From positions 3,514,501 through 3,578,500 of the forward strand of contig NZ_CP068985.1 in NCBI RefSeq assembly GCF_019397265.1: a DNA stretch of 64,000 nucleotides, given 5' to 3'. The DNA comes from Nonomuraea coxensis DSM 45129 (lineage in GTDB: Bacteria > Actinomycetota > Actinomycetes > Streptosporangiales > Streptosporangiaceae). Shown piece after piece: positions 1 to 7,535 of the stretch. A model generated the notes under the pieces. That model did not search any database. It was not told where the DNA came from and saw nothing but the letters and a program-made list of their open reading frames with translations. A program made the position numbers and the translations under genes. The number at the start of each line of letters is the position of its first letter. Within the stretch, counting starts at the first letter, position 1.

Positions 1-543
1 GGTCAGGTGGTCGCCGCGCAGGTCGCGGTAACGGGCGACGCCGCGGTTGGTCACCCTGCCGTCCAGGGCGGCGCGGACGCGGAGCGGCCCCGACCAGTTC
101 TCGGCCGTGAAGGTGGTCTCCAGCGCGGCCACGGCGGGGTCGGCCATGGACACCAGGCGGCGCTGCCGTACGCGGGTGAGGCGGCCGGCGTCGTCGCGCC
201 AGCGCAGCTCCCGCAGCAGCACCCCGCGCCGCAGGTCGAGCTCCTGGCGGTAGTCCAGCAGCTCGGCCCCGTCCGGGTGGAACCAGTCCGACCCCGGCGT
301 GGCGAAGGTCAGCGGCAGCCAGTCGGGCAGGTTGACCAGGTCCTCGTTGACGACCTCACGGCCCGCCACCTGCGAGGCGAGCCGGTCGTAGCAGCCGGCC
401 CGGTAGGTGCCGGGCGTGCGGCTGAGGCCGTCGGGCGTGGCGCCGCGGGTGGCGAAACGGCCGTTGCCGAGGGTGCACAACGCCTCGCGCAGCGGCTCGG
501 CGGAGGGGTCGTAGCCCTCGTAGGCGAGCGTCCAGGGGTTCAT
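1..543 (-). CDS. Glycoside hydrolase family 65 (sugar phosphorylase type), N-terminal part, cut by window edge
   Basis: Only the first 181 residues are inside the window; the gene runs off the left edge. The N-terminus (MNPWTLAYEGYDP, then ALCTLGNGRFATRGA) matches the start of the GH65 super-sandwich domain, as in trehalose, maltose or kojibiose phosphorylases, and resembles the complete GH65 at 28596-30953. The catalytic (alpha/alpha)6 barrel is not visible, so the substrate cannot be called. The ATG overlaps the stop of the upstream HAD gene (TGATG), which implies translational coupling. That pairing is typical of phosphorylase plus beta-phosphoglucomutase operons, where a disaccharide is split by phosphate and the glucose-1-phosphate is isomerised. 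Confidence 0.85.
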   Translation of the reverse strand, partial: MNPWTLAYEGYDPSAEPLREALCTLGNGRFATRGATPDGLSRTPGTYRAGCYDRLASQVAGREVVNEDLVNLPDWLPLTFATPGSDWFHPDGAELLDYRQELDLRRGVLLRELRWRDDAGRLTRVRQRRLVSMADPAVAALETTFTAENWSGPLRVRAALDGRVTNRGVARYRDLRGDHLT

Positions 544-1289
544 CAGCGCCTCACGGGGACTCGTCCGGTGACGTCCAGCTCGGCCAGGTCGGGAACGACG
601 ACGTCCGCCCCGGCGCGGCTCAGCTCCGCCGCCTGCGACCCGCTCCTGTCCACCCCCACGACCAGCCCGAACCCGCCCCTGCGGCCGGCCGCGACGCCGG
701 GCAGCGCGTCCTCCACGACGGCCGCCTCGGCGGCGGGCACCTCCAGCCGCCGGGCCGCTTCGAGGAACAGCGCGGGGTCGGGCTTGCCGGCCAGGCCGAG
801 CCTCGCCGCCTCGTTCCCGTCGACCAGGACGTCGAACAGGTGGGCGAGGCCCGCCGAGCCGACGACGAGGCGGCAGTGCCTGCTGGCCGAGACCACCGCG
901 GTCCGGCAGCCGCGCCGCCGCAGCTCGTGCAGCAGGACGACGGTCGAGGGAAAGGCCGCCACGCCGTCATGCGCGACCTGCTGGACGAACAGCGCGTCCT
1001 TGGCCTCGCCCAGGCCGTGCACGGTCGGCGCGCCCGGCTCGTCGCCCGGGCCGCCCTCGGGCAGCGTGATGCCGCGCGAGGCCAGGAACGTCCGCACCCC
1101 GTCGAGCCGCGGGCGGCCGTCCACATGGCGCAGGTAGTCGTCACGGATGTCGAACGGGGCGGAGCGGCCGCGCAGGAAGCCGTCGAACACGTGCTTCCAC
1201 GCGGCCGCGTGCACCCGTGCCGTGTCGGTGACGACACCGTCGGTGTCGAAGATCACGGCCCGCACCCTGGTCAGATCGAGAGTGGCCAT
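543..1289 (-). CDS. HAD-family hydrolase, beta-phosphoglucomutase-like
   Basis: A 248-residue HAD protein of the beta-phosphoglucomutase/trehalose-6-phosphatase-like group. Motif I (FDTDGVVTDT, residues about 14-23) has the nucleophile Asp and the second Asp; the helical cap follows; VVSAS is motif II; GKPDP and VVEDALPGV are motifs III/IV. It probably isomerises beta-glucose-1-phosphate released by the overlapping GH65 phosphorylase. The start is probably leaderless: a TAGCGT -10-like hexamer lies 7 nt before the ATG and no Shine-Dalgarno is seen. A DosR-like box (1327-1340) is centred about 44 bp upstream of that start. A paralogue with the same partner lies at 30950-31714. Confidence 0.88.
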   Translation of the reverse strand: MATLDLTRVRAVIFDTDGVVTDTARVHAAAWKHVFDGFLRGRSAPFDIRDDYLRHVDGRPRLDGVRTFLASRGITLPEGGPGDEPGAPTVHGLGEAKDALFVQQVAHDGVAAFPSTVVLLHELRRRGCRTAVVSASRHCRLVVGSAGLAHLFDVLVDGNEAARLGLAGKPDPALFLEAARRLEVPAAEAAVVEDALPGVAAGRRGGFGLVVGVDRSGSQAAELSRAGADVVVPDLAELDVTGRVPVRR

Positions 1290-1326
1290 GGCGTTGACGC
1301 TACCCAGGCGCCCCCGGCCCAGACAG

Positions 1327-1340
1327 GGGACGAAGGTCCT
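1327..1340. promoter_or_regulatory. DosR/DevR-like box between HAD-GH65 and doxX-like genes
   Basis: The 14-mer GGGACGAAGGTCCT is a near-palindrome matching the mycobacterial DosR core GGGACTWWAGTCCC at the conserved GGGAC and GTCC arms. It lies in the divergent promoter region. Its centre is about 44 bp from the presumed leaderless start of the HAD gene, with 24 nt between box and the TAGCGT hexamer, a plausible activator position. It could also serve the doxX-like gene 94 bp away. Similar 14-mers occur at 2057, 3880, 6969, 33901 and 35000. Confidence 0.6.
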
Positions 1341-1433
1341 GGCGCTGCGGGGCGTACGGCACTGCAGCCGTAGCCACGCGGACGGTGTGCTTGGTATGAA
1401 AGGAAATCGATCTAACTAGGAAGGGGGGCCGTC

Positions 1434-1958
1434 ATGGCCGCCACGAGCAACAGGCCCGACATGGAAACCGGCACGGCGGGAACGCGCCGCCCCGTCGACT
1501 ACGTCTGGGCGGTCACCCGGATCTCGATCGGATGGGTCTTCCTTTGGGCGTTCCTGGACAAGACTTTCGGCTGGGGCTTCGCGACCCCCGCCGAGCGCGC
1601 CTGGACGGCGGGCGGAAGCCCCACGACCGGCTTCCTCAAGGGCACCGGTGAGAACGCCCTCGGCGGCTTCTTCTCAAGCCTCGCCGGTCAGGGCTGGGTG
1701 GACTGGCTGTTCATGGCCGGCCTGCTCGGCGTGGGCCTCGCCCTGATCCTGGGCATCGGCACCCGGATCGCGGCCGGAGCGGGCACCGCGATGCTGCTCA
1801 TGATGTGGGCCGCCGAACTGCCGCTGACCACCAACCCGTTCATGGACGACCACATCATCTACTCGCTCGTCCTCATCGGCCTCGCCCTCGCCGGCGCGGG
1901 CCGCACCCTGGGCCTCGGCAACCTGCCGATCGTCCGGCGCACCCCCTGGCTCCAGTAG
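1434..1958 (+). CDS. DoxX/DoxD-like four-helix membrane protein
   Basis: A 174-residue membrane protein with a hydrophilic N-terminus and about four transmembrane segments (near 25-43, 86-108, 112-134 and 139-157). The order and spacing resemble DoxX/DoxD (thiosulfate:quinone oxidoreductase subunit-like) proteins, but no catalytic function can be inferred. The start follows a strong Shine-Dalgarno (AGGAAGGGGGG). It is divergent from the HAD-GH65 operon across a region holding a DosR-like box and is followed by a strong hairpin. Related DoxX-like proteins in actinobacteria are often linked to redox or hypoxia genes, which suits the neighbours. Confidence 0.7.
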   Translation: MAATSNRPDMETGTAGTRRPVDYVWAVTRISIGWVFLWAFLDKTFGWGFATPAERAWTAGGSPTTGFLKGTGENALGGFFSSLAGQGWVDWLFMAGLLGVGLALILGIGTRIAAGAGTAMLLMMWAAELPLTTNPFMDDHIIYSLVLIGLALAGAGRTLGLGNLPIVRRTPWLQ

Positions 1959-1984
1959 CCTCCGCCCACCACCCGCCGACCACC

Positions 1985-2013
1985 CGCCCACCTCCGGACG
2001 CCGGAGGTGGGCG
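1985..2013 (+). terminator. Strong hairpin downstream of the DoxX-like gene
   Basis: Perfect 13-bp arms CGCCCACCTCCGG / CCGGAGGTGGGCG are separated by a 3-nt loop (ACG), 27 nt after the stop. There is no T-tract, as is common for actinobacterial intrinsic terminators. Confidence 0.75.
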
Positions 2014-2056
2014 TCGTGCCGTAGGGGCCAGGCAGAGCCGGACGGCCCCGGCACGC

Positions 2057-2070
2057 GGGCCGAAAGTCCC
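2057..2070. promoter_or_regulatory. DosR/DevR-like box upstream of universal stress protein
   Basis: GGGCCGAAAGTCCC lies 82 bp before the ATG of the universal stress protein gene. It matches the shared pattern GGGMCSWARGTCCC seen at the other sites in the window. Universal stress proteins are classic DosR targets in mycobacteria, so the placement is meaningful; binding itself is inferred. Confidence 0.6.
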
Positions 2071-2151
2071 TGCCGGGACCCCGGCCGCCGGGACGAGGCT
2101 GAGGGTAGGGCCACCCTGACGTGGGCAGGCGTACGGACAGGAGGCAGCGGC

Positions 2152-2853
2152 ATGAAGCACATCGTTCTCGGCTACGACGGATCGGCCTTCTCGATGCAGG
2201 CGCTCGACTGGGCGCTGGACGAGGCCGAGCTGCGCGGGCTGTCCCTGACCGTCGCCCACGCCTGGCAGTGGCCGTACGGGGAGGCGGCCGAGGAGGCGAG
2301 GTCCCATCTGCGCAAGGCGGCCGAGCACGTGCTGTGGCACGGCGCCGACTGCGCCCGCCACACCAGCTCCGGCCTGACCGTGGAGACGGACCTGTACGAG
2401 GGTCCCGCGGCCGAGCGCCTGGTCGAGCTCTCCCACGAGGCCGCGCTCGTCGTGGTCGGCTCGCGCGGGCTCAGCGCGCTCCCGCGAGCGGTCGTGGGCT
2501 CGGTGGCCGGGTACGTCGCCGCGCACGCCCACTGCCCGGTGATCGTGGTGCGGGGGCCGGGGCCGCTGCCCGCGGCGTCCCAGCCGGGCCCGGTCGTCGT
2601 CGCCGACCGCGACCCGGACGCCACCGTCCTGGACTTCGCGTTCGAGGAGGCCGCCCTGCGCCGGGTGCCTCTCGCGGTCTCGGCCGACGTGACGGAACAG
2701 GCGGCCCGCCATCCGGGTGTGCCGGTCGAGCCGGCCGCCGACTTCGGGACCGCCACCCTCGTGGTCGTCGGCCGCCGGCGGGCCACGCCCGCCGGCACCG
2801 CCGCCACGCTCCTCCAGCACGCGCCCTGCCCCGTGGCGGTCGTGGGGGGCTGA
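2152..2853 (+). CDS. Universal stress protein, two UspA domains
   Basis: A 233-residue tandem UspA protein. Domain 1 begins with IVLGYDGS and ends with the ATP-binding signature G-2x-G-9x-G-S (VVGSRGLSALPRAVVGS, about residues 102-118), so it probably binds ATP. Domain 2 (about residues 143-233) is shorter and lacks this signature, so it is likely degenerate. An upstream DosR-like box at 2057-2070 suggests induction by low oxygen, nitric oxide or stationary phase. The stop is 3 bp from the convergent nitroreductase stop. Two other two-domain universal stress proteins lie at 34157 and 35076. Confidence 0.9.
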   Translation: MKHIVLGYDGSAFSMQALDWALDEAELRGLSLTVAHAWQWPYGEAAEEARSHLRKAAEHVLWHGADCARHTSSGLTVETDLYEGPAAERLVELSHEAALVVVGSRGLSALPRAVVGSVAGYVAAHAHCPVIVVRGPGPLPAASQPGPVVVADRDPDATVLDFAFEEAALRRVPLAVSADVTEQAARHPGVPVEPAADFGTATLVVVGRRRATPAGTAATLLQHAPCPVAVVGG

Positions 2854-2856
2854 GCG

Positions 2857-3810
2857 TCACCTGATCTCCAGCTCCGCCGCCGGTCGGCGGGGAGTGCCGG
2901 GGACGTACGGCCCGTAGCCGAACCTGATGACGGCCTGCGGGTGCCCTCGCCGGTGGTGGGGGTCCCTGCGGCCGCGCATGTCGCGCAGGTCGAGCGACTG
3001 GTTGAGCAGGGAGGCCGACACGCCGTGCCGGGCGGCGACGAGCAGGACCCGCTGCAGGGCCTGACCGGCGCGCAGCCAGTCCGCGGGCCGGTCGCCCATG
3101 GTGGCGAGGACGGCGAGCTGGGGCCGCTCCTCGAACCGCGCCGTGTACTCCTGCCGCCCGAAGTCCCTGACCGGGGACGGGTCCCGCAGGGAGCGCGGCC
3201 CGTGCGCGGCGGCCGGCACGCCGTCGTACAGCGCGCCCGGCATCGTCCACGCGGCCAGCTCCGCACGGTAGTCGTGGTCGCCGGCCAGCTCGTCCTCGGC
3301 GACGGCGACGTAGGCGAGCGTGTCGCTCGTGGCGTGCCGGTCGAGGGGCAGGAGGGCCGCGCCCTCCCGCGAGGCCGCGAGCCGGAGTTCGGCCATGACC
3401 GGGCGGGGCAGGGCCCGGTCGTAGAAGGGCAGGCGGCTGGTGCGGCGGACCGGGATCAGGTCGTACAGCTCGCGGTGCTCCGCCGAGGCCGGCAGCTCCA
3501 TGCCCATCCGCACCGCCGCGAGCAGGTCGGGCTCCTCCTCCGGCGTCGGCAGCAGCCACACGATCGGCCGGTGCCCGGCCGTGCGCATCGCCAGCCGCAG
3601 GTTGAACAGCGCCGCGCCGCAGCTCACGTGCAGGCTGCGGCCGCGCGGGTCGCTGACGCGCAACCGCCGGTCCTGGTCGGCGAGCACCTCGACGAACTCC
3701 CCGTGGACCACGCGGAAACGCCACGGCTGGGTGTTGAGCACCGACGGCGCCTGACCGGCGGCCTCCAGCAGTCGCCGGGTGCCGGGTTCGGTGACGAGTG
3801 AGACGGACAT
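2857..3810 (-). CDS. Acg-like nitroreductase family protein
   Basis: A 317-residue protein related to the flavin nitroreductase fold as found in the mycobacterial Acg family. The N-terminal APSVLNTQPWRF motif is typical (most nitroreductases have a comparable S-x-x-N-x-Q-P-W segment), and the C-terminal part carries LRAGQALQRVLLVAARHGVSAS. Acg-type proteins of M. tuberculosis are DosR-controlled and may sequester flavin rather than reduce nitro compounds; activity here is unknown. The start at 3810 is chosen over an upstream ATG at 3840 because GGAGG sits 6 nt before it. A DosR-like box lies at 3880-3893 between this gene and the activase gene. Confidence 0.8.
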   Translation of the reverse strand: MSVSLVTEPGTRRLLEAAGQAPSVLNTQPWRFRVVHGEFVEVLADQDRRLRVSDPRGRSLHVSCGAALFNLRLAMRTAGHRPIVWLLPTPEEEPDLLAAVRMGMELPASAEHRELYDLIPVRRTSRLPFYDRALPRPVMAELRLAASREGAALLPLDRHATSDTLAYVAVAEDELAGDHDYRAELAAWTMPGALYDGVPAAAHGPRSLRDPSPVRDFGRQEYTARFEERPQLAVLATMGDRPADWLRAGQALQRVLLVAARHGVSASLLNQSLDLRDMRGRRDPHHRRGHPQAVIRFGYGPYVPGTPRRPAAELEIR

Positions 3811-3879
3811 GGCGCACCTCCTATGACGACGCTCCCGCATCCGGCCGCCGCGGGTGAGTGCCGTGCGGCCCCTGCTCAG

Positions 3880-3893
3880 GTGCCGAAGGTCCC
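3880..3893. promoter_or_regulatory. DosR/DevR-like box upstream of the nitroreductase
   Basis: Read on the minus strand this is GGGACCTTCGGCAC, with one weak half-site. It is the only candidate operator in the 95-bp gap between the activase stop and the nitroreductase start, and its position suits the nitroreductase gene. Confidence 0.5.
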
Positions 3894-3905
3894 TGCGGGC
3901 GCGGC

Positions 3906-4631
3906 TCAGACGGAGACCACGCCGTGCGCGCGGAACTGCGCGTGCACGCGGTCGAGCAGCGCCTGGTCGGGCGGCGCGACGCCGGCGAGCGGGAAGCGCA
4001 GGCCGAGGCGGTCGTACTTGCCGGTGGCCATGCGGTGGAAGGGCAGCACGTCGACCCGTTCGACGTTGCCCAGGCCGGCCACGAAGCCGGCCAGCGCGTC
4101 CACGTTCGCGGGCGCGTCGGTGAGGCCGGGGACCAGGACGAACCGCACCCAGGTGGGCCGTCCCAGGCCGGCGAGGCGGCGGGCGAAGCGCAGCGTCGGC
4201 TCCACCGGCCCGCCCGTCACCCGCCGGTAGGTGGCCGGGTCGAAGGACTTGATGTCGAGCAGCACGAGGTCGGTGTCGGCGAGCATCGCGTCGGTGGCGC
4301 GGACGCCGAGCAGGCCGGAGGTGTCGAGCGCGGTGTGCAGGCCGTCCTCGTGGCAGCGGCGCAGCAGCTCGGCGGTGAAGCGGGGCTGCAGCAGCGGCTC
4401 GCCGCCGCTGATGGTCACCCCGCCGCCCGCGACCGAGATGAAGCGCCGGTACCTGCCGATCTCGGCCATGATCTCGTCGGCGGGGACCCGGCGGCCGTCG
4501 CGCATCCGCCAGGTCTCCGGGTTCTGGCAGTAGCGGCAGCGCAGCGGGCAGCCCGCGGTGAAGACGACGAACCGGCTGCCGGGGCCGTCCACGCCGACCG
4601 ACAGGTCCCAGGAGCTGATCGCGCCGTCCAC
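3906..4631 (-). CDS. pflA: Pyruvate formate-lyase activating enzyme (radical SAM)
   Basis: A 241-residue radical-SAM glycyl-radical activase. The CxxxCxxC cluster motif (GCPLRCRYCQNPE, Cys 28, 32, 35) binds the 4Fe-4S cluster, GGGVTISGGEPLLQ is the GGE SAM motif, and the N-terminal VDGPGSRF is typical of PFL activases. It would generate the glycyl radical on Gly719 of the adjacent pyruvate formate-lyase. I chose the GTG at 4631 because GGGAGG lies 6 nt upstream and the N-terminus then aligns with the family; a GTG at 4649 overlapping the pflB stop is the alternative. It is co-transcribed behind pflB, with a 14-nt gap. Confidence 0.92.
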   Translation of the reverse strand: MDGAISSWDLSVGVDGPGSRFVVFTAGCPLRCRYCQNPETWRMRDGRRVPADEIMAEIGRYRRFISVAGGGVTISGGEPLLQPRFTAELLRRCHEDGLHTALDTSGLLGVRATDAMLADTDLVLLDIKSFDPATYRRVTGGPVEPTLRFARRLAGLGRPTWVRFVLVPGLTDAPANVDALAGFVAGLGNVERVDVLPFHRMATGKYDRLGLRFPLAGVAPPDQALLDRVHAQFRAHGVVSV

Positions 4632-4645
4632 CGCGGGCCTCCCGT

Positions 4646-6880
4646 TCACAGCGAGCCGTGGAAGGTGCGGTTGACGACGTCGCGCTGCTGGTCCGGGGTG
4701 AGCCGGACGAAGTTGACGGCGTAGCCGGAGACGCGGACGGTGAGCTGCGGGTAGCGGTCGGGGTGCTCCATGGCGTCCAGCAGGACGGCGCGGTTGAGGA
4801 CGTTGACGTTCATGTGGAAGCCGCCCGCGTCGAAGTAGCCGTCCAGCACGCCCGCCAGGTTGGCGACGCGCTCCTCCGGCGTGCGGCCGAGACCGTCGGG
4901 GGTGGCGGTGTTGGTCAGGGAGATGCCGTCGAGGGCCTGGTCGTAGGGGAGCTTGGCGACCGACAGGGCGGAGGCGACGAGGCCGTGCCGGTCGCGGCCG
5001 TTCATGGGGTTCGCGCCGGGCGCGAACGGCTCGCCGGACCTGCGGCCGTCGGGCGTGTTGCCGGTGTGCTTGCCGTAGACCACGTTGGAGGTGATCGTCA
5101 GGACGGACTGGGTGTGCTCGGCGTCCCGGTACGCGCGGTGCTCGCGGATCTTCGCCATGAACGAGCGCACCAGGCCGACGGCGATCGCGTCGGCGCGGTC
5201 GTCGTTGTTGCCGTAGGCCGGGTAGTCGCCCTCGACCCGGTAGTCCACGGCCAGGCCGGTGGCGTCGCGGATCACCTCGACGCGGGCGTGCCTGATGGCC
5301 GACAGGCTGTCGGCGGCGACGGACAGCCCCGCGATGCCGCACGCCAGCGTCCGCCTGACCGGGTGGTCGTGCAGGGCCATCTCCAGGCGCTCGTAGGCGT
5401 ACTTGTCGTGCATGTAGTGGATGATGTTGAGCGCGTTGACGTAGGTGCGGGCGAGCCAGTCCATCATCCGGTCCAGCGCCTCGGTGACCTCCCCGTAGTC
5501 GAGGACGTCGCCGGTGAGCGGCGGGTGGGCGGGGCCGACCTGGGCGCCGGTGAGCTCGTCGCGGCCGCCGTTGATCGCGTACAGCAGGGTCTTGGCCAGG
5601 TTGACGCGGGCGCCGAAGAACTGCATCTGCTTCCCGACCGGCGCGGCCGACACGCAGCAGGCGACGGCGGTGTCGTCGCCGGTGCGCGGGCGCATGAGCT
5701 CGTCGCTCTCGTACTGGAGGGCGCTGGTCTCGATCGACAGGGCGGCGCAGAAGCGCTTGAACGGCTCCGGCAGCCGCGGCGACCACAGGACCGTCAGGTT
5801 GGGCTCCGGGGCCGGGCCGAGGTTGCGCAGCGTCTGCAGGTAGCGGTAGCTGGTCCGGGTGACCAGGGGGCGGCCGTCGTCGCCGAGCCCGCCGATCGAC
5901 TCGGTCACCCAGGTGGGGTCGCCGGAGAAGAGCTGGTCGTACTCCGGGGTGCGCAGGAAGCGGACGATGCGTAGCTTGATGACGAAGTCGTCGACGAGCT
6001 CCTGCGCGCGTTCCTCGGTGATCCGGCCCTCGGCCAGGTCGCGCTCCAGGTAGACGTCCAGGAACGTGGAGGTGCGGCCCAGCGACATGGCGGCGCCGTT
6101 CTGCTCCTTGACGGCGGCGAGGTAGGCGAAGTAGAGCCACTGGACGGCCTCGTGCGCGGTGCCGGCCGGGCCGGAGATGTCGTGGCCGTAGGAGGCGGCC
6201 ATCCGCTTCAGCTCGTCCAGGGCGCGCAGCTGCTCGGACAGCTCCTCCCGGTCGCGGATCACGGCGTCGGTGGCGTCCGCGTCGTCCAGGGAGCGCAGCT
6301 CGGCCTGCTTGGCCTCGATCAGCCGGTCCACGCCGTAGAGGGCGACGCGGCGGTAGTCGCCGATGATGCGGCCTCGGCCGTAGGCGTCCGGCAGGCCGGT
6401 GATGACGCCGGAGCGGCGGGCGGCCCGGATCTCGGGGGTGTAGGCGTCGAACACGCCGTCGTTGTGGGTCTTGCGGTATTTGGTGAAGATCTCCTTCACC
6501 GCCGGGTCGAGCTTGTAGCCGTAGGCGGCCAGGCCCGTCTCCACCATGCGCAGCCCGCCCGCCGGCATGATCGCGCGCTTCAGCGGGGCGTCGGTCTGCA
6601 GGCCCACGATCAGCTCGCGGTCCCGGTCGAGGTAGCCGGGCGGGTGGGAGGTGATCGACGACGGGGTGGTGGTGTCGGCGTCGAGGATCCCGCGCCGCCG
6701 CTCCTCGGGGAACAGGGACGAGACCTTCTCCCACACGGCGCGGGTGCGTTCGGTCGGCCCCGCGAGGAAGCCGTCGTCGCCCTCGTACGGGGTGTAGTTC
6801 GCCTGGATGAAGGCGCGTACGTCCACGCCCGAGCGCCAGTCCGCACCGCGGAACCCGCGCCACGCCGCCGTCGCGATCAT
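4646..6880 (-). CDS. pflB: Formate C-acetyltransferase (pyruvate formate-lyase)
   Basis: A 744-residue glycyl-radical enzyme converting pyruvate plus CoA to acetyl-CoA and formate without oxygen. The adjacent catalytic cysteines (VACCVSAAP, Cys408-Cys409) and the C-terminal radical loop RVSGYAV (Gly719) are intact. Length is close to E. coli PflB (760). The ATG at 6880 is preceded by GGAG with an ideal gap. The activase follows. PFL is uncommon in aerobic actinomycetes, and the enzyme is destroyed by oxygen, so expression should be restricted to hypoxia; the pair of palindromic boxes at 6969-7002 upstream fits that. I saw no formate transporter or formate dehydrogenase in the window. Confidence 0.95.
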   Translation of the reverse strand: MIATAAWRGFRGADWRSGVDVRAFIQANYTPYEGDDGFLAGPTERTRAVWEKVSSLFPEERRRGILDADTTTPSSITSHPPGYLDRDRELIVGLQTDAPLKRAIMPAGGLRMVETGLAAYGYKLDPAVKEIFTKYRKTHNDGVFDAYTPEIRAARRSGVITGLPDAYGRGRIIGDYRRVALYGVDRLIEAKQAELRSLDDADATDAVIRDREELSEQLRALDELKRMAASYGHDISGPAGTAHEAVQWLYFAYLAAVKEQNGAAMSLGRTSTFLDVYLERDLAEGRITEERAQELVDDFVIKLRIVRFLRTPEYDQLFSGDPTWVTESIGGLGDDGRPLVTRTSYRYLQTLRNLGPAPEPNLTVLWSPRLPEPFKRFCAALSIETSALQYESDELMRPRTGDDTAVACCVSAAPVGKQMQFFGARVNLAKTLLYAINGGRDELTGAQVGPAHPPLTGDVLDYGEVTEALDRMMDWLARTYVNALNIIHYMHDKYAYERLEMALHDHPVRRTLACGIAGLSVAADSLSAIRHARVEVIRDATGLAVDYRVEGDYPAYGNNDDRADAIAVGLVRSFMAKIREHRAYRDAEHTQSVLTITSNVVYGKHTGNTPDGRRSGEPFAPGANPMNGRDRHGLVASALSVAKLPYDQALDGISLTNTATPDGLGRTPEERVANLAGVLDGYFDAGGFHMNVNVLNRAVLLDAMEHPDRYPQLTVRVSGYAVNFVRLTPDQQRDVVNRTFHGSL

Positions 6881-6968
6881 CGTTTCTCCTTCTTCCCGGT
6901 TCGGGGTCCTCTCTCCTACCGTGCCGCGCCGGCGGGCCGGGCACAGCGGGCCAAGGGCACCGGTGGAC

Positions 6969-7002
6969 GGGACGAACGTCCCGGAACAGGTCGAAAGACC
7001 CT
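6969..7002. promoter_or_regulatory. Two DosR/DevR-like palindromes between pflB and the PLDc_N-like gene
   Basis: The first site, GGGACGAACGTCCC (6969-6982), has perfect GGGAC/GTCCC arms. The second, AGGTCGAAAGACCC (6988-7001), is a weaker copy centred 19 bp away. On the plus strand the second box is followed after 24 nt by CACAAT, a plausible -10 and the same spacing seen at the HAD promoter. Paired boxes are frequent at strongly DosR-controlled promoters, so one or both of the divergent genes may be controlled. Confidence 0.6.
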
Positions 7003-7063
7003 GCCGCCGCCTCCGGACGGACCGCCACAATGGGGGCGTACGACCGAGTGAAGGGAGCCCGCG

Positions 7064-7270
7064 ATGCGCTGGGACGAGATGTCGGACAAGCAGCGGGGAA
7101 CGGTCCTCGCGCTGGCGTCCGTGGAGTTCGCGCTCACCGCGGCCGCCGCGGTCGACCTGTGGCTCCGGCCCGCGGCGGACGTGCGGGGCCGCAAGGGACT
7201 GTGGTGGCCGGCGATCTTCGTCCAGCCGGTGGGGCCCGTCGCGTACCTGCTGTGGGGGCGGCGGAGATGA
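7064..7270 (+). CDS. Small PLDc_N-like membrane protein
   Basis: A 68-residue protein with two hydrophobic segments (about residues 12-31 and 45-62) separated by a basic loop. The second segment, with [21 protein letters not shown], resembles the phospholipase-D nuclease N-terminal (PLDc_N) two-helix module that also occurs as free small proteins in actinobacteria. The start follows AAGGGA at a suitable distance. It is divergent from pflB across the two DosR-like boxes and is followed by a long perfect hairpin. No function is known. Confidence 0.65.
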   Translation: MRWDEMSDKQRGTVLALASVEFALTAAAAVDLWLRPAADVRGRKGLWWPAIFVQPVGPVAYLLWGRRR

Positions 7271-7288
7271 CCGGAACAATGGTGCCGT

Positions 7289-7329
7289 GATTCCACCGTC
7301 CTCCCGCAATGTGAGAGGACGGTGGAATC
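7289..7329. terminator. Perfect 15-bp stem-loop
   Basis: Arms GATTCCACCGTCCTC and GAGGACGGTGGAATC are perfect complements around an 11-nt loop, 18 bp downstream of the PLDc_N-like stop. It is most simply a terminator, although no T-run follows and the stem is unusually long and moderately AT-containing for this genome. Confidence 0.6.
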
Positions 7330-7535
7330 GTGCGGCATTTGGAGGTTTTGATCCCTCCGACCGCAGGAAACGGGCAAATTGACCCCACGGCCCCCCTCCA
7401 GTGTTCCGCAGGGCTCGCTCGCCGCGTTTTCCCCCTCTACCGTGGCCGATGGAAGCGGGAAAGCGGAAGGATCAATTCTTCCTAGGAATTCTTTTCCCCG
7501 GAAGTTCGGCCGTTCGGATGCCATCATCGGGTGAT

